A stretch of DNA of 64,000 nt from Bradyrhizobium ottawaense (GCF_900099825.1 NZ_LT629693.1:1736001-1800000), one strand, 5' to 3'; positions 35,676-44,758 are shown, numbered from the stretch's first letter. Numbers and translations are program-made. The notes: generated from the letters alone by a model not told the origin.

Positions 35676-36652
35676 CAACCGATAACACCAGCCGCAACAC
35701 ACCCGACCGGATGGACTTGCCCTTCGTCGGTCTAGCAACGTTTGCTCGCCAACCGGCATGCCCTGATTGGGATAAGCTCGACGGCGCCGATGTCGCCATC
35801 CTCGGTATCCCGATAGACACGGCATCGAGCTATCGCGTTGGCACGCGCTTCGGACCGCGGGCAATCCGCGAGGTTTCCATGTTTCACGGCTTCGGGCCGG
35901 AGGGCGTGTTCGATTTTGAGGACGAGGTCACGTATCTGACCGCAGCCGAAGTGAAGGTCGTCGACGCCGGCGACAGCGATGTGATCTACGCCGACACGAA
36001 GCGCAGCCTGGCGAACGCCGAGCAAGCCGTGCGCGCCCTGCTCGACGCCAAAACCATGCCTTACATCCTCGGCGGCGACCACGCGATCACGATGGCGACC
36101 GTGGCGGCGTTCTCCAACGAGAAGCCGATCCACATCGTTCATCTGGATGCGCATTTCGACTTCTTCGACGAGCGCAACGGCATCAGCTGGGGCCACGGCA
36201 GCCCGATGCGGCGGGCATCCGAGATGCCGCGTGTGAAGGGCATCACCACGCTCGGTCCCCATAACATGGCCGCCGTGAGCCGCAAGGATTGGGAAGCTTC
36301 CAAGGTCTACGGCACCAACGTCGTTCCGCTGCGCAAGGTCCGGGCTCAGGGCGCGGTCGCGTCACTCGCACATATTCCGAACGGCGAACGCGTCTATGTT
36401 TCGATCGACATCGACAGCTTCGATCCTTCGATCGCACCGGGAACGGCCACGATCAGCCATGGCGGCTTTAGCTACTACGAAGGCAAGGACCTCCTACGCG
36501 AAATCGCGAAGCGGTTCGAAGTGGTGGGCGTCGATTTCGTCGAAGTTTCCCCGCCTTACGATCCGTCCGGCATCACGTCGCTGCTCGCTGCACGGACCAG
36601 CCTCGATTTCATCGGTTCGATCTTCCACGAACGCGCCAAGCGGCGCGCCTGA
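35672..36652 (+). CDS. agmatinase/arginase-family ureohydrolase
   Basis: 326 residues. The binuclear manganese ligands are present: His137 in LGGDH, Asp159, His161 and Asp163 in DAHFD, and Asp246 and Asp248 in SIDIDSFDP; Glu291 lies in FVEVSPPYD. Enzymes of the family hydrolyse a guanidino group to urea and an amine (agmatine, arginine, guanidinobutyrate and others). The exact substrate is not decided by these motifs. It overlaps the winged-helix ORF by 4 nt and is followed by a hairpin. Confidence 0.9.
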   Translation: MTTDNTSRNTPDRMDLPFVGLATFARQPACPDWDKLDGADVAILGIPIDTASSYRVGTRFGPRAIREVSMFHGFGPEGVFDFEDEVTYLTAAEVKVVDAGDSDVIYADTKRSLANAEQAVRALLDAKTMPYILGGDHAITMATVAAFSNEKPIHIVHLDAHFDFFDERNGISWGHGSPMRRASEMPRVKGITTLGPHNMAAVSRKDWEASKVYGTNVVPLRKVRAQGAVASLAHIPNGERVYVSIDIDSFDPSIAPGTATISHGGFSYYEGKDLLREIAKRFEVVGVDFVEVSPPYDPSGITSLLAARTSLDFIGSIFHERAKRRA

Positions 36653-36657
36653 CATCG

Positions 36658-36689
36658 ATCACGGGACTGGCCCGTCCGGGCCCCGTGAT
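36658..36689 (+). terminator. hairpin after ureohydrolase
   Basis: ATCACGGG (36658-36665) pairs with CCCGTGAT (36682-36689), and the inner GGCCCG/CGGGCC also pairs. No T-run follows, so it may be a Rho-assisted or bidirectional stop. Confidence 0.5.
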
Positions 36690-36779
36690 TACACTGCTCT
36701 CCTCGGCGCCCAGCGCGTCTGCGCCAAGCCGGCATCCCGGCTCCCCATTTGACGATGCCCGCGTCTCGCGATCAGTGGG

Positions 36780-37415
36780 TCACTGGCCTTTGGCGGCTTG
36801 TGTGAGCAGGGCAATCATCTGCGGGTTGGCCTGTTGCTGCGCCAGGCCCACAGCCGTGTTGCCGGCCTTGTCCCGAAGCTCAGGATTCGCGCCGTTCACA
36901 AGCAGCAGTTTTACGACATCCGCGCGCCCGAACATGGCTGCCATCATCAGAGCCGTCTGGCCCTCGTCGTTGCGCGCATTTACATCACACTGGGCGGCGA
37001 TCAGGCGCTGTGCGATTTTGGTTTCCCCCTTGAACGCAACACCCATCAGGCTGCTGTTGCCTTTGGAGTCCGTCGTGCAAGGACTTGCTCCCTTCTCAAT
37101 CAGAAAGTCGACGGTCTTTGCCTGCCCGTTGTACGCTGCGAGAATCAGCGCCGTATAGCCCTTCGCATCCCGCTCGTCCGGCTTCATCCCGGACTGGATC
37201 AGTCCGTCCAGCAGGTCGTTGCGCCCCTGTCGGGCGGCATCGAAAAATAGCTCCTTGATGTGATCCTGGCTCAGGTTGGCGAAGTCGTGCACGGATGAAC
37301 TTGCAGCGCGGTCCTGCGTGTCCGCGAGGCGAACGAACGCCGATGCCGGGGCCGTTAATGCGACGGGAACAAGCAACAGCGCCGCGATCAGAAAAGCGTT
37401 TGACATGCGTGACAT
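36780..37415 (-). CDS. exported ankyrin-repeat protein
   Basis: 211 residues from ATG 37415, with AAGGA 7 nt upstream. A signal peptide covers about 1-27 (ends PASAF). At least four ankyrin repeats follow (KGYTALILAAYNGQAKTVDF; EGQTALMMAAMFGRADVVKL; NGANPELRDKAGNTAVGLAQ). A periplasmic ankyrin protein beside a catalase gene resembles the AnkB-catalase pairs of Pseudomonas, where the ankyrin protein is needed for catalase activity. Here the catalase is a remnant. Confidence 0.85.
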   Translation of the reverse strand: MSRMSNAFLIAALLLVPVALTAPASAFVRLADTQDRAASSSVHDFANLSQDHIKELFFDAARQGRNDLLDGLIQSGMKPDERDAKGYTALILAAYNGQAKTVDFLIEKGASPCTTDSKGNSSLMGVAFKGETKIAQRLIAAQCDVNARNDEGQTALMMAAMFGRADVVKLLLVNGANPELRDKAGNTAVGLAQQQANPQMIALLTQAAKGQ

Positions 37416-37500
37416 CACAGATTCCTTCACAATCGCTGCCCCGGCTTCCCGCGACAGCTCATTCACTCCTGGCTGAACCGGCGTTGCAGCCCTTGCCGTT

Positions 37501-38316
37501 TCAATGCGACACTTCCTTGGTGGCAAGGGCAGCAACCTCGTTCACGTCCAGATGGGTCGCTTCCGCAAGTCGCGTGCCATAGTCGCGGTCGGCTTTATAA
37601 AAGTAGCTGACCTGCCGGGCCTTCACCCCATGGTCGCGAATCTGATCCAGATCAGACGCCATGTTCTTAACAAGGTTGCTTTGATCCTGCTTGCTGTAGG
37701 ACCGCCATAGCTCACCGGCCTGACTGAAATCGTCCGTCTTGGCGATCGCAGTCTGCTGCGCCACGCCGGACACCGGGTATTCGCTCAACCTGAAGGACGG
37801 CTGGGGAGTGACTGCACCCGCCTGCTTCGCGGTGGAAGGCTCATAGTTCACTTCGCCGACCTGCGGAACGGAGCTCATGCTTCCGTCCTGATTGTTGTTG
37901 GCGACCTTCACCAGCGGGCGATTGACCGGCAGTTCCTGATAGTTCGTCCCAATGCGGTACCGCTGCGTGTCAGCGTATGCGAACAGGCGGCCCTGCAGCA
38001 TCTTGTCCGGAGACGGCTCGATACCGGGAACCATGACCCCCGGCGCAAACGCCGATTGTTCGGTGTACTGGAAGTAATTATCCGGCACCTTGTTCAATGT
38101 CATGGTGCCAAACTTGACTTCCGGCACGTTGTCCCAGGTCTTCGTGTCGTCGAAGCCGTCATAGGGAAGTTGCGCGACCTGCTCCGCTGTCAGAAGCTGC
38201 ACGTAGAGGTCCCATTTCGGAAAATGACTCTCGCGAATGTTGTTATACAGATCTCGGGTCGCGTAGTTCGGATCCGCGGCATGCTGCTGTTCCAGGGTCC
38301 AGGCGAACGTGAAAGT
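37501..38316 (-). pseudogene. catalase, N-terminal half missing
   Basis: About 271 codons of the C-terminal part of a heme catalase. PGIEPSPDKMLQGRLFAYAD with TQRYRIG includes the region of the proximal heme Tyr (Y in RLFAYAD). The frame is blocked at 38317 by TAG, and the N-terminal domain with the catalytic His and Asn is absent. It ends 86 bp upstream of the ankyrin gene on the same strand, consistent with an original catalase-ankyrin operon. Non-functional as catalase. Confidence 0.85.
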
Positions 38317-38455
38317 CTAGATTTTCGAGCGGATCGGGGATTGGCTGCTTTCGCATTGCGTCCCGCACTTGCGCTTTCCAAACTGCTTTCAGTCGACTGG
38401 CACCTATCACTTTGCGTAGGTCTTCGATTTTCAATGGAAACTTAGGGGAGTACAT
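38317..38455 (-). pseudogene. N-terminal fragment of unknown, possibly RT-like, protein
   Basis: From ATG 38455 about 46-50 codons read [20 protein letters not shown], then [20 protein letters not shown] and NLDFHV, after which the sequence enters the catalase remnant in another frame. The pattern reminds me of the start of some bacterial retron/defence-type reverse transcriptases, but the piece is too short to be sure. It is cut exactly at the catalase junction. Confidence 0.35.
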
Positions 38456-39055
38456 TTCGCATTCCGCCGAAATTAGATGCCGCTGAAAGATATTTTGGTT
38501 CGATACTGAGTGGCCGAGCTTTCCCAGCTCAATGGGCCAACATCGCCTCATGAGCCTATTGGTCTAAACCGAATAACCCAAAGGTTGCTAGAGGCTTATT
38601 GGCAGCGTCGGGTTGATTAGACCTCGCGGTGACGGTGGGTGGTCAGCAAGCCAAGACCGGTCGTCGGCATCAGGCGTCACGGCATGCTAGGCAGCTCGCG
38701 TTGCGTCCGCCGGGCCGCGTCGATGGCCGAGCCCATCTTTGGTTCATCGAGTATCGCCGACAGGCAAATTGCAGCTTTGCCCAGCTGGGCATGCCTCAGC
38801 ACCCGATATCAGGACCGGTGGGTCAAAAGTTGTTGTATAGATACTAATGACCGACTAGCCCTTGCATGAGCTGTGCTGCTTCGCCTTTGCAGAATACGTG
38901 TCCGCTCGGGTGCAGATGCTGGTACAGATGGGTGGGTACCGCCGTTAAAGCCCTTGCGTCTTGATAAACCTAGCGAATTTGCCCGCTATTGATATGCTTT
39001 TGTGGCAGGGTTTTGTAGTTGCGCAAACGCCAACCCCGTGGCGGCGCACTACGGG
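38456..39055. other. intergenic region, nothing recognised
   Basis: About 600 bp without a supported gene, between the broken catalase/unknown junction and the DUF4062 gene. No terminal repeats or tRNA found. Confidence 0.4.
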
Positions 39056-40123
39056 TCAGGTGTCGAGAAAATCCCAATCATCGCCTAACACCCAATTCAA
39101 TGCCGACAGTTTCCCGTTGACCATTCCCCACTCAAAATCGTCCCAACCAAGGTTTTTCGTTCCATACTTTTTTTCGATCCGTTTGGCTGCTTTGCGGGCT
39201 GTTGCGAAGATGGACTTTTGCTCTGGTTTTAGTTCCTCTTCCCCAGTCGAAAGGCGGTAGAGCCAGTTCTGATGACGGTTCCACCAAACCTTGTCCCAAA
39301 ACTCGCGAGAGGCCTTCGCAACATCGTTGTCATTTCGGCGGATAACGACCGGGATCGGCGGCGCGGTGTCATCTTCACTGTCAGGCCACCACTCAACCTT
39401 ATCCCCGTTTTTCAGGTAGCCGATTGGAAAGCCGTTTGAACTGACTTCTCCGGGTTTAACGGGATCAATGGAGGTTGCCTTTGCGCGACGCTGGGGACCG
39501 ATCATATCCTCTCGGAACTTTTCGAACTCTTCCGGGGTGATCTTTTCCTTTTTGTGAACGCGTAAGATTTCTGTCAGACGTGCAACTTGCTCGATGCGGT
39601 CTTGCTTCGGTCGCTTCTTCAACTGCCGGATTTGTTGGGTGAGGTTACGCAGTAAGATGTCGCGTAGTGAAGCGCTGGAGCGAAACTCGCCTGTGAGAGC
39701 ACTGGTGCGTGTGCTTTGCTTGAACACTTTCAACTTTTGGTGCTGCTTCATATCGATCAGGTCGGGATCGATCGGCTTCCGAGAAAAGTAGAGGAGCGCT
39801 GGCTTTGATGCCTGAACGAACTGATCGATTTCCTCGACCGTGCCAGAATCCGCGACACCGGTGTTAGTTCCGAACCGTGTCCAGAACATGCCAACGAGAA
39901 TGTCAGCCGTGGAAACAATCTGCTCATTGAGAGCTTTCTGTGGCCTGACACCCGTCTCCGGCTTGGAATGGGTTTCCCAGCGAACAGGTAGAAGTACGAT
40001 TCCTTCGGCCGCCGAGTGTAAAGCGTTCCATTCATTGATAGCCGCCGTGGCGACATCCCGCTCTTCGGCCAAATCGGAAGGTGACGCAATTAGGACGCGA
40101 TACGTTTGTGCTGCAAATGGCAT
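39056..40123 (-). CDS. DUF4062 (TIR-like) domain protein
   Basis: 355 residues. Residues of about 8-110 (YRVLIASPSDLAEERDVATA; ADILVGMFWTRFG; EEIDQFVQASKPALLYFS) match DUF4062, a domain with a TIR-like fold often found at the N-terminus of STAND and defence proteins. Residues of about 165-215 are charged and probably helical. The C-terminal part (about 215-355, Trp-rich: KVEWWPD, FWDKVWWNRHQNW, GWDDFEWGMVNG) is unknown to me. It follows an uncharacterised gene after 22 bp on the same strand; the two form a module. Cytoplasmic; enzymatic activity is not shown. Confidence 0.75.
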   Translation of the reverse strand: MPFAAQTYRVLIASPSDLAEERDVATAAINEWNALHSAAEGIVLLPVRWETHSKPETGVRPQKALNEQIVSTADILVGMFWTRFGTNTGVADSGTVEEIDQFVQASKPALLYFSRKPIDPDLIDMKQHQKLKVFKQSTRTSALTGEFRSSASLRDILLRNLTQQIRQLKKRPKQDRIEQVARLTEILRVHKKEKITPEEFEKFREDMIGPQRRAKATSIDPVKPGEVSSNGFPIGYLKNGDKVEWWPDSEDDTAPPIPVVIRRNDNDVAKASREFWDKVWWNRHQNWLYRLSTGEEELKPEQKSIFATARKAAKRIEKKYGTKNLGWDDFEWGMVNGKLSALNWVLGDDWDFLDT

Positions 40124-40145
40124 GGGAACCTTCGAGACCGCGCCG

Positions 40146-41330
40146 TCAATTCAGGCGGTTGTTATCAAGAAATCCGCGCAGTTTGTTTTCCACGAAGAAA
40201 TGGGGTCTCCATTTTTTAGCCAACCTGTCGATAAGGAAGCCGTCAACAGCGCCCAGTATTGTACTTGAACCCGGAGCTACGATGTCGGCAAAATATCCAG
40301 CTCCGCTAAATATCCCGAAGCGCGCGGCCTTCGCGGGCAGTTTCTCCAACCAACCGACGCTCGTTTTTTCCCGCAACATCTCTTGGATAAGGTCCTTGTC
40401 AGGATTTTGAGCATTCAGCCACTTCTTAAAACTATCGGCGCTCCCGAGGAGGTCAATGAACTCACGAGCCGTGCGTTCGCCACTGTTAATGGCCTCGCGT
40501 ACGGATGGCGTATCAAGCGAAATGAAATCGTAAATATCCCGAGGAACGTCTCGCGAGTTCGCCTGCGCACCAATGGCCTTGCTAAGGACCATTTCAACAA
40601 TGCGTTGATTGGCGCTGTTGCCGATGAACGCCGCATTGTGTTCGGCAGCCATAAAGATATCGAGGCGAGCATCGCCGACACCAGGAAACAGGTCATTCGG
40701 ACCGGTGACGTTTGGATATTTTTTCGTTAGGCTCGCGAAGTCAATATCGGTGTCAAGGGCGAACCTGCCATCACCGAGTGGAAATACTGTGAGCCGTGAG
40801 AACATTATTTCATTTGCTGGCACTCCCAGCTGCAGGAGGCTCATTCGCGCAATCTCGCTGGCAAACCTCGGGTCAGCGATATCGTCGGCAGCTTTTGCAA
40901 CCGCTTTCCCGTTGTCGAGAGATTTGAAGGAGACGAACTTGCATAACTGTCGGTGATGAGCTCTCGCCTTCCCTTTGTCGGCGAAATGCTTCTCGAGCTG
41001 ATAAAGGAGGGCGTCAGGAGACCGTTTTAGAGGGCCTCCTTGCTCGCTTCCGACCGTTCTGATGATCGTAAAAAGGTGCTCTCGAAGCCCTCCTTCAGTT
41101 TTCGTAAACAGTGCTGGCGTCTCGGGCGCGTAGCTCGCGGTGACGTGGCCGCGCTTCAACATCTCAATGAAATCGTCGAGAAATCCTGCGTTCGCGAAAA
41201 GGGCTAAAGTCCCTTGATCAAGAATGACGTGCGTCTTCGAAAAAAACAGCAGCGCCTCGCAAAGCGCGCCTAAATCCAGCGAGTTGTCGCCCTTCATTGG
41301 CGTTCGGATTAGACAGTTACCGAGCATCAT
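40146..41330 (-). CDS. uncharacterised protein, partner of the DUF4062 gene
   Basis: 394 residues, not recognised. It is soluble, mixed alpha/beta, with no signal peptide. Possible landmarks are LFFSKTHVILDQGTLALFAN (PIN-like or nuclease-like hydrophobic strand with acidic ends), IGNSANQRIVEMVLSKAIG, and a small hydrophobic Gly/Ala region near the C-terminus (GIFSGAGYFADIVAPGSS). The start is ATG 41330 or 41327 after GTGAGGA. First gene of a two-gene operon with the DUF4062 protein, inside a region of decayed genes and repeats. Confidence 0.65.
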   Translation of the reverse strand: MMLGNCLIRTPMKGDNSLDLGALCEALLFFSKTHVILDQGTLALFANAGFLDDFIEMLKRGHVTASYAPETPALFTKTEGGLREHLFTIIRTVGSEQGGPLKRSPDALLYQLEKHFADKGKARAHHRQLCKFVSFKSLDNGKAVAKAADDIADPRFASEIARMSLLQLGVPANEIMFSRLTVFPLGDGRFALDTDIDFASLTKKYPNVTGPNDLFPGVGDARLDIFMAAEHNAAFIGNSANQRIVEMVLSKAIGAQANSRDVPRDIYDFISLDTPSVREAINSGERTAREFIDLLGSADSFKKWLNAQNPDKDLIQEMLREKTSVGWLEKLPAKAARFGIFSGAGYFADIVAPGSSTILGAVDGFLIDRLAKKWRPHFFVENKLRGFLDNNRLN

Positions 41331-41647
41331 TCCTCACTGACGAGCCACTAGAGCCGAATCGCGTTAGCGATAGTACTGGAACCCTGAAGCATCAAGCAGC
41401 TCTGCAGAATAGGAATCCCTGTGATTCCGAAACGCCTCTACCTGCGGCTGAAGGGGCCTGTTACAAGTTGATCTAACGTTCGTTTCACCGTTCGTATCGG
41501 TCTTTTTTTCCGTATTTGCGGTAGCCATCCGCCCCTCTGCTGCCTCGTGCGACAGTCAGAGCGAAAGGCTCCCAATTCTGTACCGCCGAGACCGGGAGAT
41601 TGGGCCGAAGCTGAGTGCCAAAGTCGGGCGGCAGTCCTGATCGAACC

Positions 41648-41882
41648 CGTCTCCGCCGATAGTCTCCCTAAAACGGGAATATTCGCGGAAACGGCCGGAG
41701 ACTTTCAGCAATTTCCCCCTCAAGTTCGGCAAAGTGGGAGTCCAGAGACGAAAGCGAATACGCGAAAAGCCGGGATTTCCGGCGCATTCCGCGGTCTCTT
41801 GGGAAGCCTGGCAGAACGCCGGAATGCGTGGCTGGAGACGGAGGGATCGAACTCACGCATTCCTGCTCGAACCGGTCTCCGC
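41648..41882 (+). repeat. dispersed repeat, copy 2
   Basis: About 235 bp, highly similar to 16603-16822 and more weakly to 57151-57270, all in the same orientation. Its right end contains GGCTGGAGACGGAGGGATCG, which looks like the complement of a tRNA 3' end, but no complete tRNA folds here. Confidence 0.75.
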
Positions 41883-42503
41883 CCCTCGGAAGTGGAATTT
41901 GGGAATTTGGCACGACGTTGGTGCTGCTCGGGGTCTTGCTCTTTGGGACATTTTCGGAAGCTAGTGCCAACCTTCTCGAGGTCCGTTTTGGCCCTGCTAA
42001 CGGACATCACCGCCACCATTGCGCACGTCCGAAATGTGCCAATATCGAAAGTGACCCGCACTATTCGATCACCTCACCCACGCGGGAAAGGAAGGGACGC
42101 GGGAACTTCTTGAGACGGATTACGAGCATGTACTTGCTGGCGCCCTCGAACCTCGAGAGCGTTGCTATTTTCTACTTTGCGGCCACCGCCAACGGCGTGA
42201 TTGGAGCGGCCTATGCGCGGAATAAGATTTCAGGAAAATGGCTCTTCCGATTCAAAGCGCTGCAACAGGGCTCACCGTTAGAGTTCCCTCGCAGGTCATA
42301 ACCATATCCCGCCGCTCGGGTTGCGGGAGCAATTTCAGGTTTTTCGTTTCAGCCGCAGCCTTGGGAACTGCTGTTGTCCTGCCCCCCTGCTACGGGTAGC
42401 GCCCAGACATTGCCACGAACCTGAACGAGCTTGTCGCGGCTTCGCCATCACGCAAAGCGATCCAATCGGTTTGCTCGAACCCAAGGGTGGGGACATAAAG
42501 TAT
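41883..42503. other. intergenic with fragments
   Basis: No intact gene. At 42058-42078 the minus strand reads VGEVIE-stop, the usual end of TrpX-type (ABC_sub_bind) binding proteins. The flanking text ATTCGGACGT...GTCCGTTAGC resembles the sequence downstream of the similar fragment at 56315. The rest is not coding. Confidence 0.4.
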
Positions 42504-42923
42504 ATGACCCGGTTCCTTGCGGCAATTGTCCTAATCCTAACTGTGTCGGAGGCGTGTGCTGCAATACGCATCTCGAATGATCACGGCGGTCGGATCGCGA
42601 CTTACGTCGTCAAATATCAGCGACTGGCCTCATCCGGCGAATCCGTGATCATTGATGGTCTCTGCGCCTCGGCATGTACCATTGTCCTGGGCGAGCTCCC
42701 CCGAAACAGAATCTGCGTGACGTCGCGCGCGACTCTCGGCTTCCATGCGGTTTGGAATTACGGTCCCAACGGGCGTACCTTCACCGATCCCGAAGCGACC
42801 TTGATGCTGTACTCGACGTACCCGGCGCCGGTGCGCCGCTGGATCGCACGTCGGGGCGGCCTCACACCTCACATCATGTTTTTGAGCGGAAAGCCATTGC
42901 AGGCGATGTATCGCTCGTGTTGA
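42504..42923 (+). CDS. exported protein with GLCASACT motif, unknown function
   Basis: 139 residues from ATG 42504. A signal peptide covers about 1-20 (ends EACA). The mature part contains GGRIATYVVKYQRLASSGES, VIIDGLCASACTIVLG and a hydrophobic core. GxCASACT resembles the region around the nucleophilic Ser in ClpP-like periplasmic proteins, and homologues are widespread and unnamed in Bradyrhizobium. Proteolytic activity is a guess only. Confidence 0.65.
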   Translation: MTRFLAAIVLILTVSEACAAIRISNDHGGRIATYVVKYQRLASSGESVIIDGLCASACTIVLGELPRNRICVTSRATLGFHAVWNYGPNGRTFTDPEATLMLYSTYPAPVRRWIARRGGLTPHIMFLSGKPLQAMYRSC

Positions 42924-42944
42924 CCAGAGACGCGGAACGTATAC

Positions 42945-43823
42945 CTAGCTTTTTTGTCGCTTCGTCTTGGGAAGCACCATCCTGCCCTGTGAAGCAATGC
43001 CCTCCCATTTGGCGGACCAGGTGACTTCCGAGGCGGAGGATCGCTCGATGCCCTTCTGATCCCACGCCCCCTGCAGCGCAAACAGGGCGCCTTGGGGATC
43101 GACACATCGCACGATCCAGCAATCATCGGGCAACTCGATAGGCCCTTGGAGAACCCGACCGCCGCGAGCATTGACCCGCCTGGCCGCCGCGCCGACGTCG
43201 TCGACATTGAAGTAATGGAGCCAACACGCCTGCGATACGCCCGGAAGCTTGGTGAGCATGCCGCCGATCGTCTGCCCGGCCGCCGAAAACAATTCATACA
43301 CGCTTGCCGGGTCGGCTTCGACGGAGGCCTGTTGCCAGCCGAGAAGCTCGCCGTAAAACGGAAAGACCTTGCTTCGGTCTTCAGCCAGCAACTCGTGCCA
43401 GCCCACGCGCCCGGGCTGGTCCAACCCGCTCGGTTGCGATTGGCCATATGTCAGCCCTGTGACCAGCGCAAGCGTCGCTCCTTGCGGATCGGCGACCACC
43501 GCAATGCGGCCGATGTTGCTGTCGGTCGGCGATACCAGGATCGCGCCCCCAAGCCGGCGGATCTGCGAGGTCCTCGCATCCATGTCATCGACGGCGACGT
43601 AGCCGAGCCATCTCGGCGTTGCTCCCATTCGCACCCCCTCTTCGGGGAGATCCATGAGCCCGACGACCGGAGCGTCGCCTGCAGTCAGCAGCGTGTAGGC
43701 AAGTTCCGGGCTCGACGCATCTTTCACGGTCCAGCCGACGACCTCGGCGTAAAAAGCAGCCGCCGACGGCCTGTCCGTCGTCAGAAGCTCATACCAAGCG
43801 AAGCGTCCGAGTTGATCGACCAA
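42945..43823 (-). CDS. two-domain VOC (glyoxalase-like) protein
   Basis: 292 residues with two vicinal-oxygen-chelate domains (about 5-125 and 140-255): GRFAWYELLTTDRPSAAAFY and GRVGWHELLAEDRSKVFPFY start each domain, and DPQGATLAL / DPQGALFAL end them. Such duplicated VOC proteins bind metals or drugs, or act on small electrophiles. It is divergent from the RiPP precursor gene. A role as resistance or immunity factor for the RiPP is conceivable from position alone. Confidence 0.85.
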   Translation of the reverse strand: MVDQLGRFAWYELLTTDRPSAAAFYAEVVGWTVKDASSPELAYTLLTAGDAPVVGLMDLPEEGVRMGATPRWLGYVAVDDMDARTSQIRRLGGAILVSPTDSNIGRIAVVADPQGATLALVTGLTYGQSQPSGLDQPGRVGWHELLAEDRSKVFPFYGELLGWQQASVEADPASVYELFSAAGQTIGGMLTKLPGVSQACWLHYFNVDDVGAAARRVNARGGRVLQGPIELPDDCWIVRCVDPQGALFALQGAWDQKGIERSSASEVTWSAKWEGIASQGRMVLPKTKRQKS

Positions 43824-44038
43824 GCTAGCTTCCCCGTTCGCGCGGGCAGACGATTGCGCACTGCATCATGGCGGCAGTTCGGTATAAGCGACAAGAAATT
43901 GCCGCGATGTCGTTCATGAAGATGAATGCATCTGAACGAGCCCAACACATTTGTGTACGCGTGAATCTTGCTCGCCCTGTTTGCTAGGCGTAGGATCATC
44001 CCACCAAGATCGTACTTCCAGCCACGGAGGATGCGGCC

Positions 44039-44488
44039 ATGCAGCGGACGAAGCAAGCTTCGAAACAGAAGCGAATGACCAAAGCAGCAGTACCGGCGCT
44101 CGGTTTCGCCGGACTGACTTTTTCGCTGGCCGGAAGCGCGGCGGCGTCCGCGGTGCCGCCAGGCGAGCTTCAACAAAGGCCGAACTTCGCGCCCGGCCAG
44201 TTCACCACGCTCAGCGAGGAAGAACTCGCGGACGTCAGCCTCGCCACCTTCCATCTCGCCAACGATGAGAAAACCTTGAGCGGCGTGCTGCTCGCGCGGG
44301 GATGCGGTGGCTGTCGTGGCTGCGGCGGTGGCTGCGCGGCCAGAGGTTGCGGTGGCTGCAGAGGTTGCGCAGGCTGCAGAGCCTGTCGCTGCGGCGTCGG
44401 TTGCGGGGGCTGCGGCGTTGGCTGGATCGGCGTGGGGGTGGCATGCACAGGGTGCTGTGCATCATGGGGCCGCTGCCGCTGGTGCTAG
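44039..44488 (+). CDS. Cys-rich RiPP (TOMM) precursor peptide
   Basis: 149 residues, with GGAGG about 8 nt before ATG 44039. Residues 1-86 contain no Cys and form the leader; within it KAAVPALGFAGLTFSLAGSA looks like a Sec signal. Acidic leader text follows (TTLSEEELADVSLATFHLAN). The core (87-149) has 17 Cys in 63 residues, mostly as GC and GGC units separated by Arg, Ala and Gly (ARGCGGCRGC; GCAGCRACRC), ending WGRCRWC. Ser and Thr are almost absent. The next two genes encode a YcaO cyclodehydratase and a SagB-type dehydrogenase, so conversion of Cys to thiazoles is predicted. Confidence 0.82.
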   Translation: MQRTKQASKQKRMTKAAVPALGFAGLTFSLAGSAAASAVPPGELQQRPNFAPGQFTTLSEEELADVSLATFHLANDEKTLSGVLLARGCGGCRGCGGGCAARGCGGCRGCAGCRACRCGVGCGGCGVGWIGVGVACTGCCASWGRCRWC

Positions 44489-44758
44489 ACAACAGCGCTC
44501 CCCGACTGTGTATCGACAAGTCACGATTTCATTGACCGGGCTCGCAAACGACCCGGCCAATTTGCTGTTTTTGTTGAGGCGTTCGCTGCGCCTGGCTGGT
44601 CAACTTGCCGATGGCGAGCGAGTATGTTCCAACTTATTCGAAGATGGCCGGTGGTCGAGCTCGACGCACAAGTCGGGCCGGGCCAGGCGTTCGTCGTGCG
44701 CCGGCAATCGGAAATGACGGGAACAGGATCAGCGTGCTGCCCGATGACAGTCAATCGA

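Noticed and set aside
41840..41882. tRNA-like 3' end in repeat copy 2
   Set aside because: The T stem does not pair and no anticodon arm is found; at most a remnant.
44307..44717. Ala-rich frame overlapping the RiPP precursor
   Set aside because: It reads the Cys/Gly-rich core in another frame; the precursor frame has a ribosome binding site, a leader and matching enzymes downstream.
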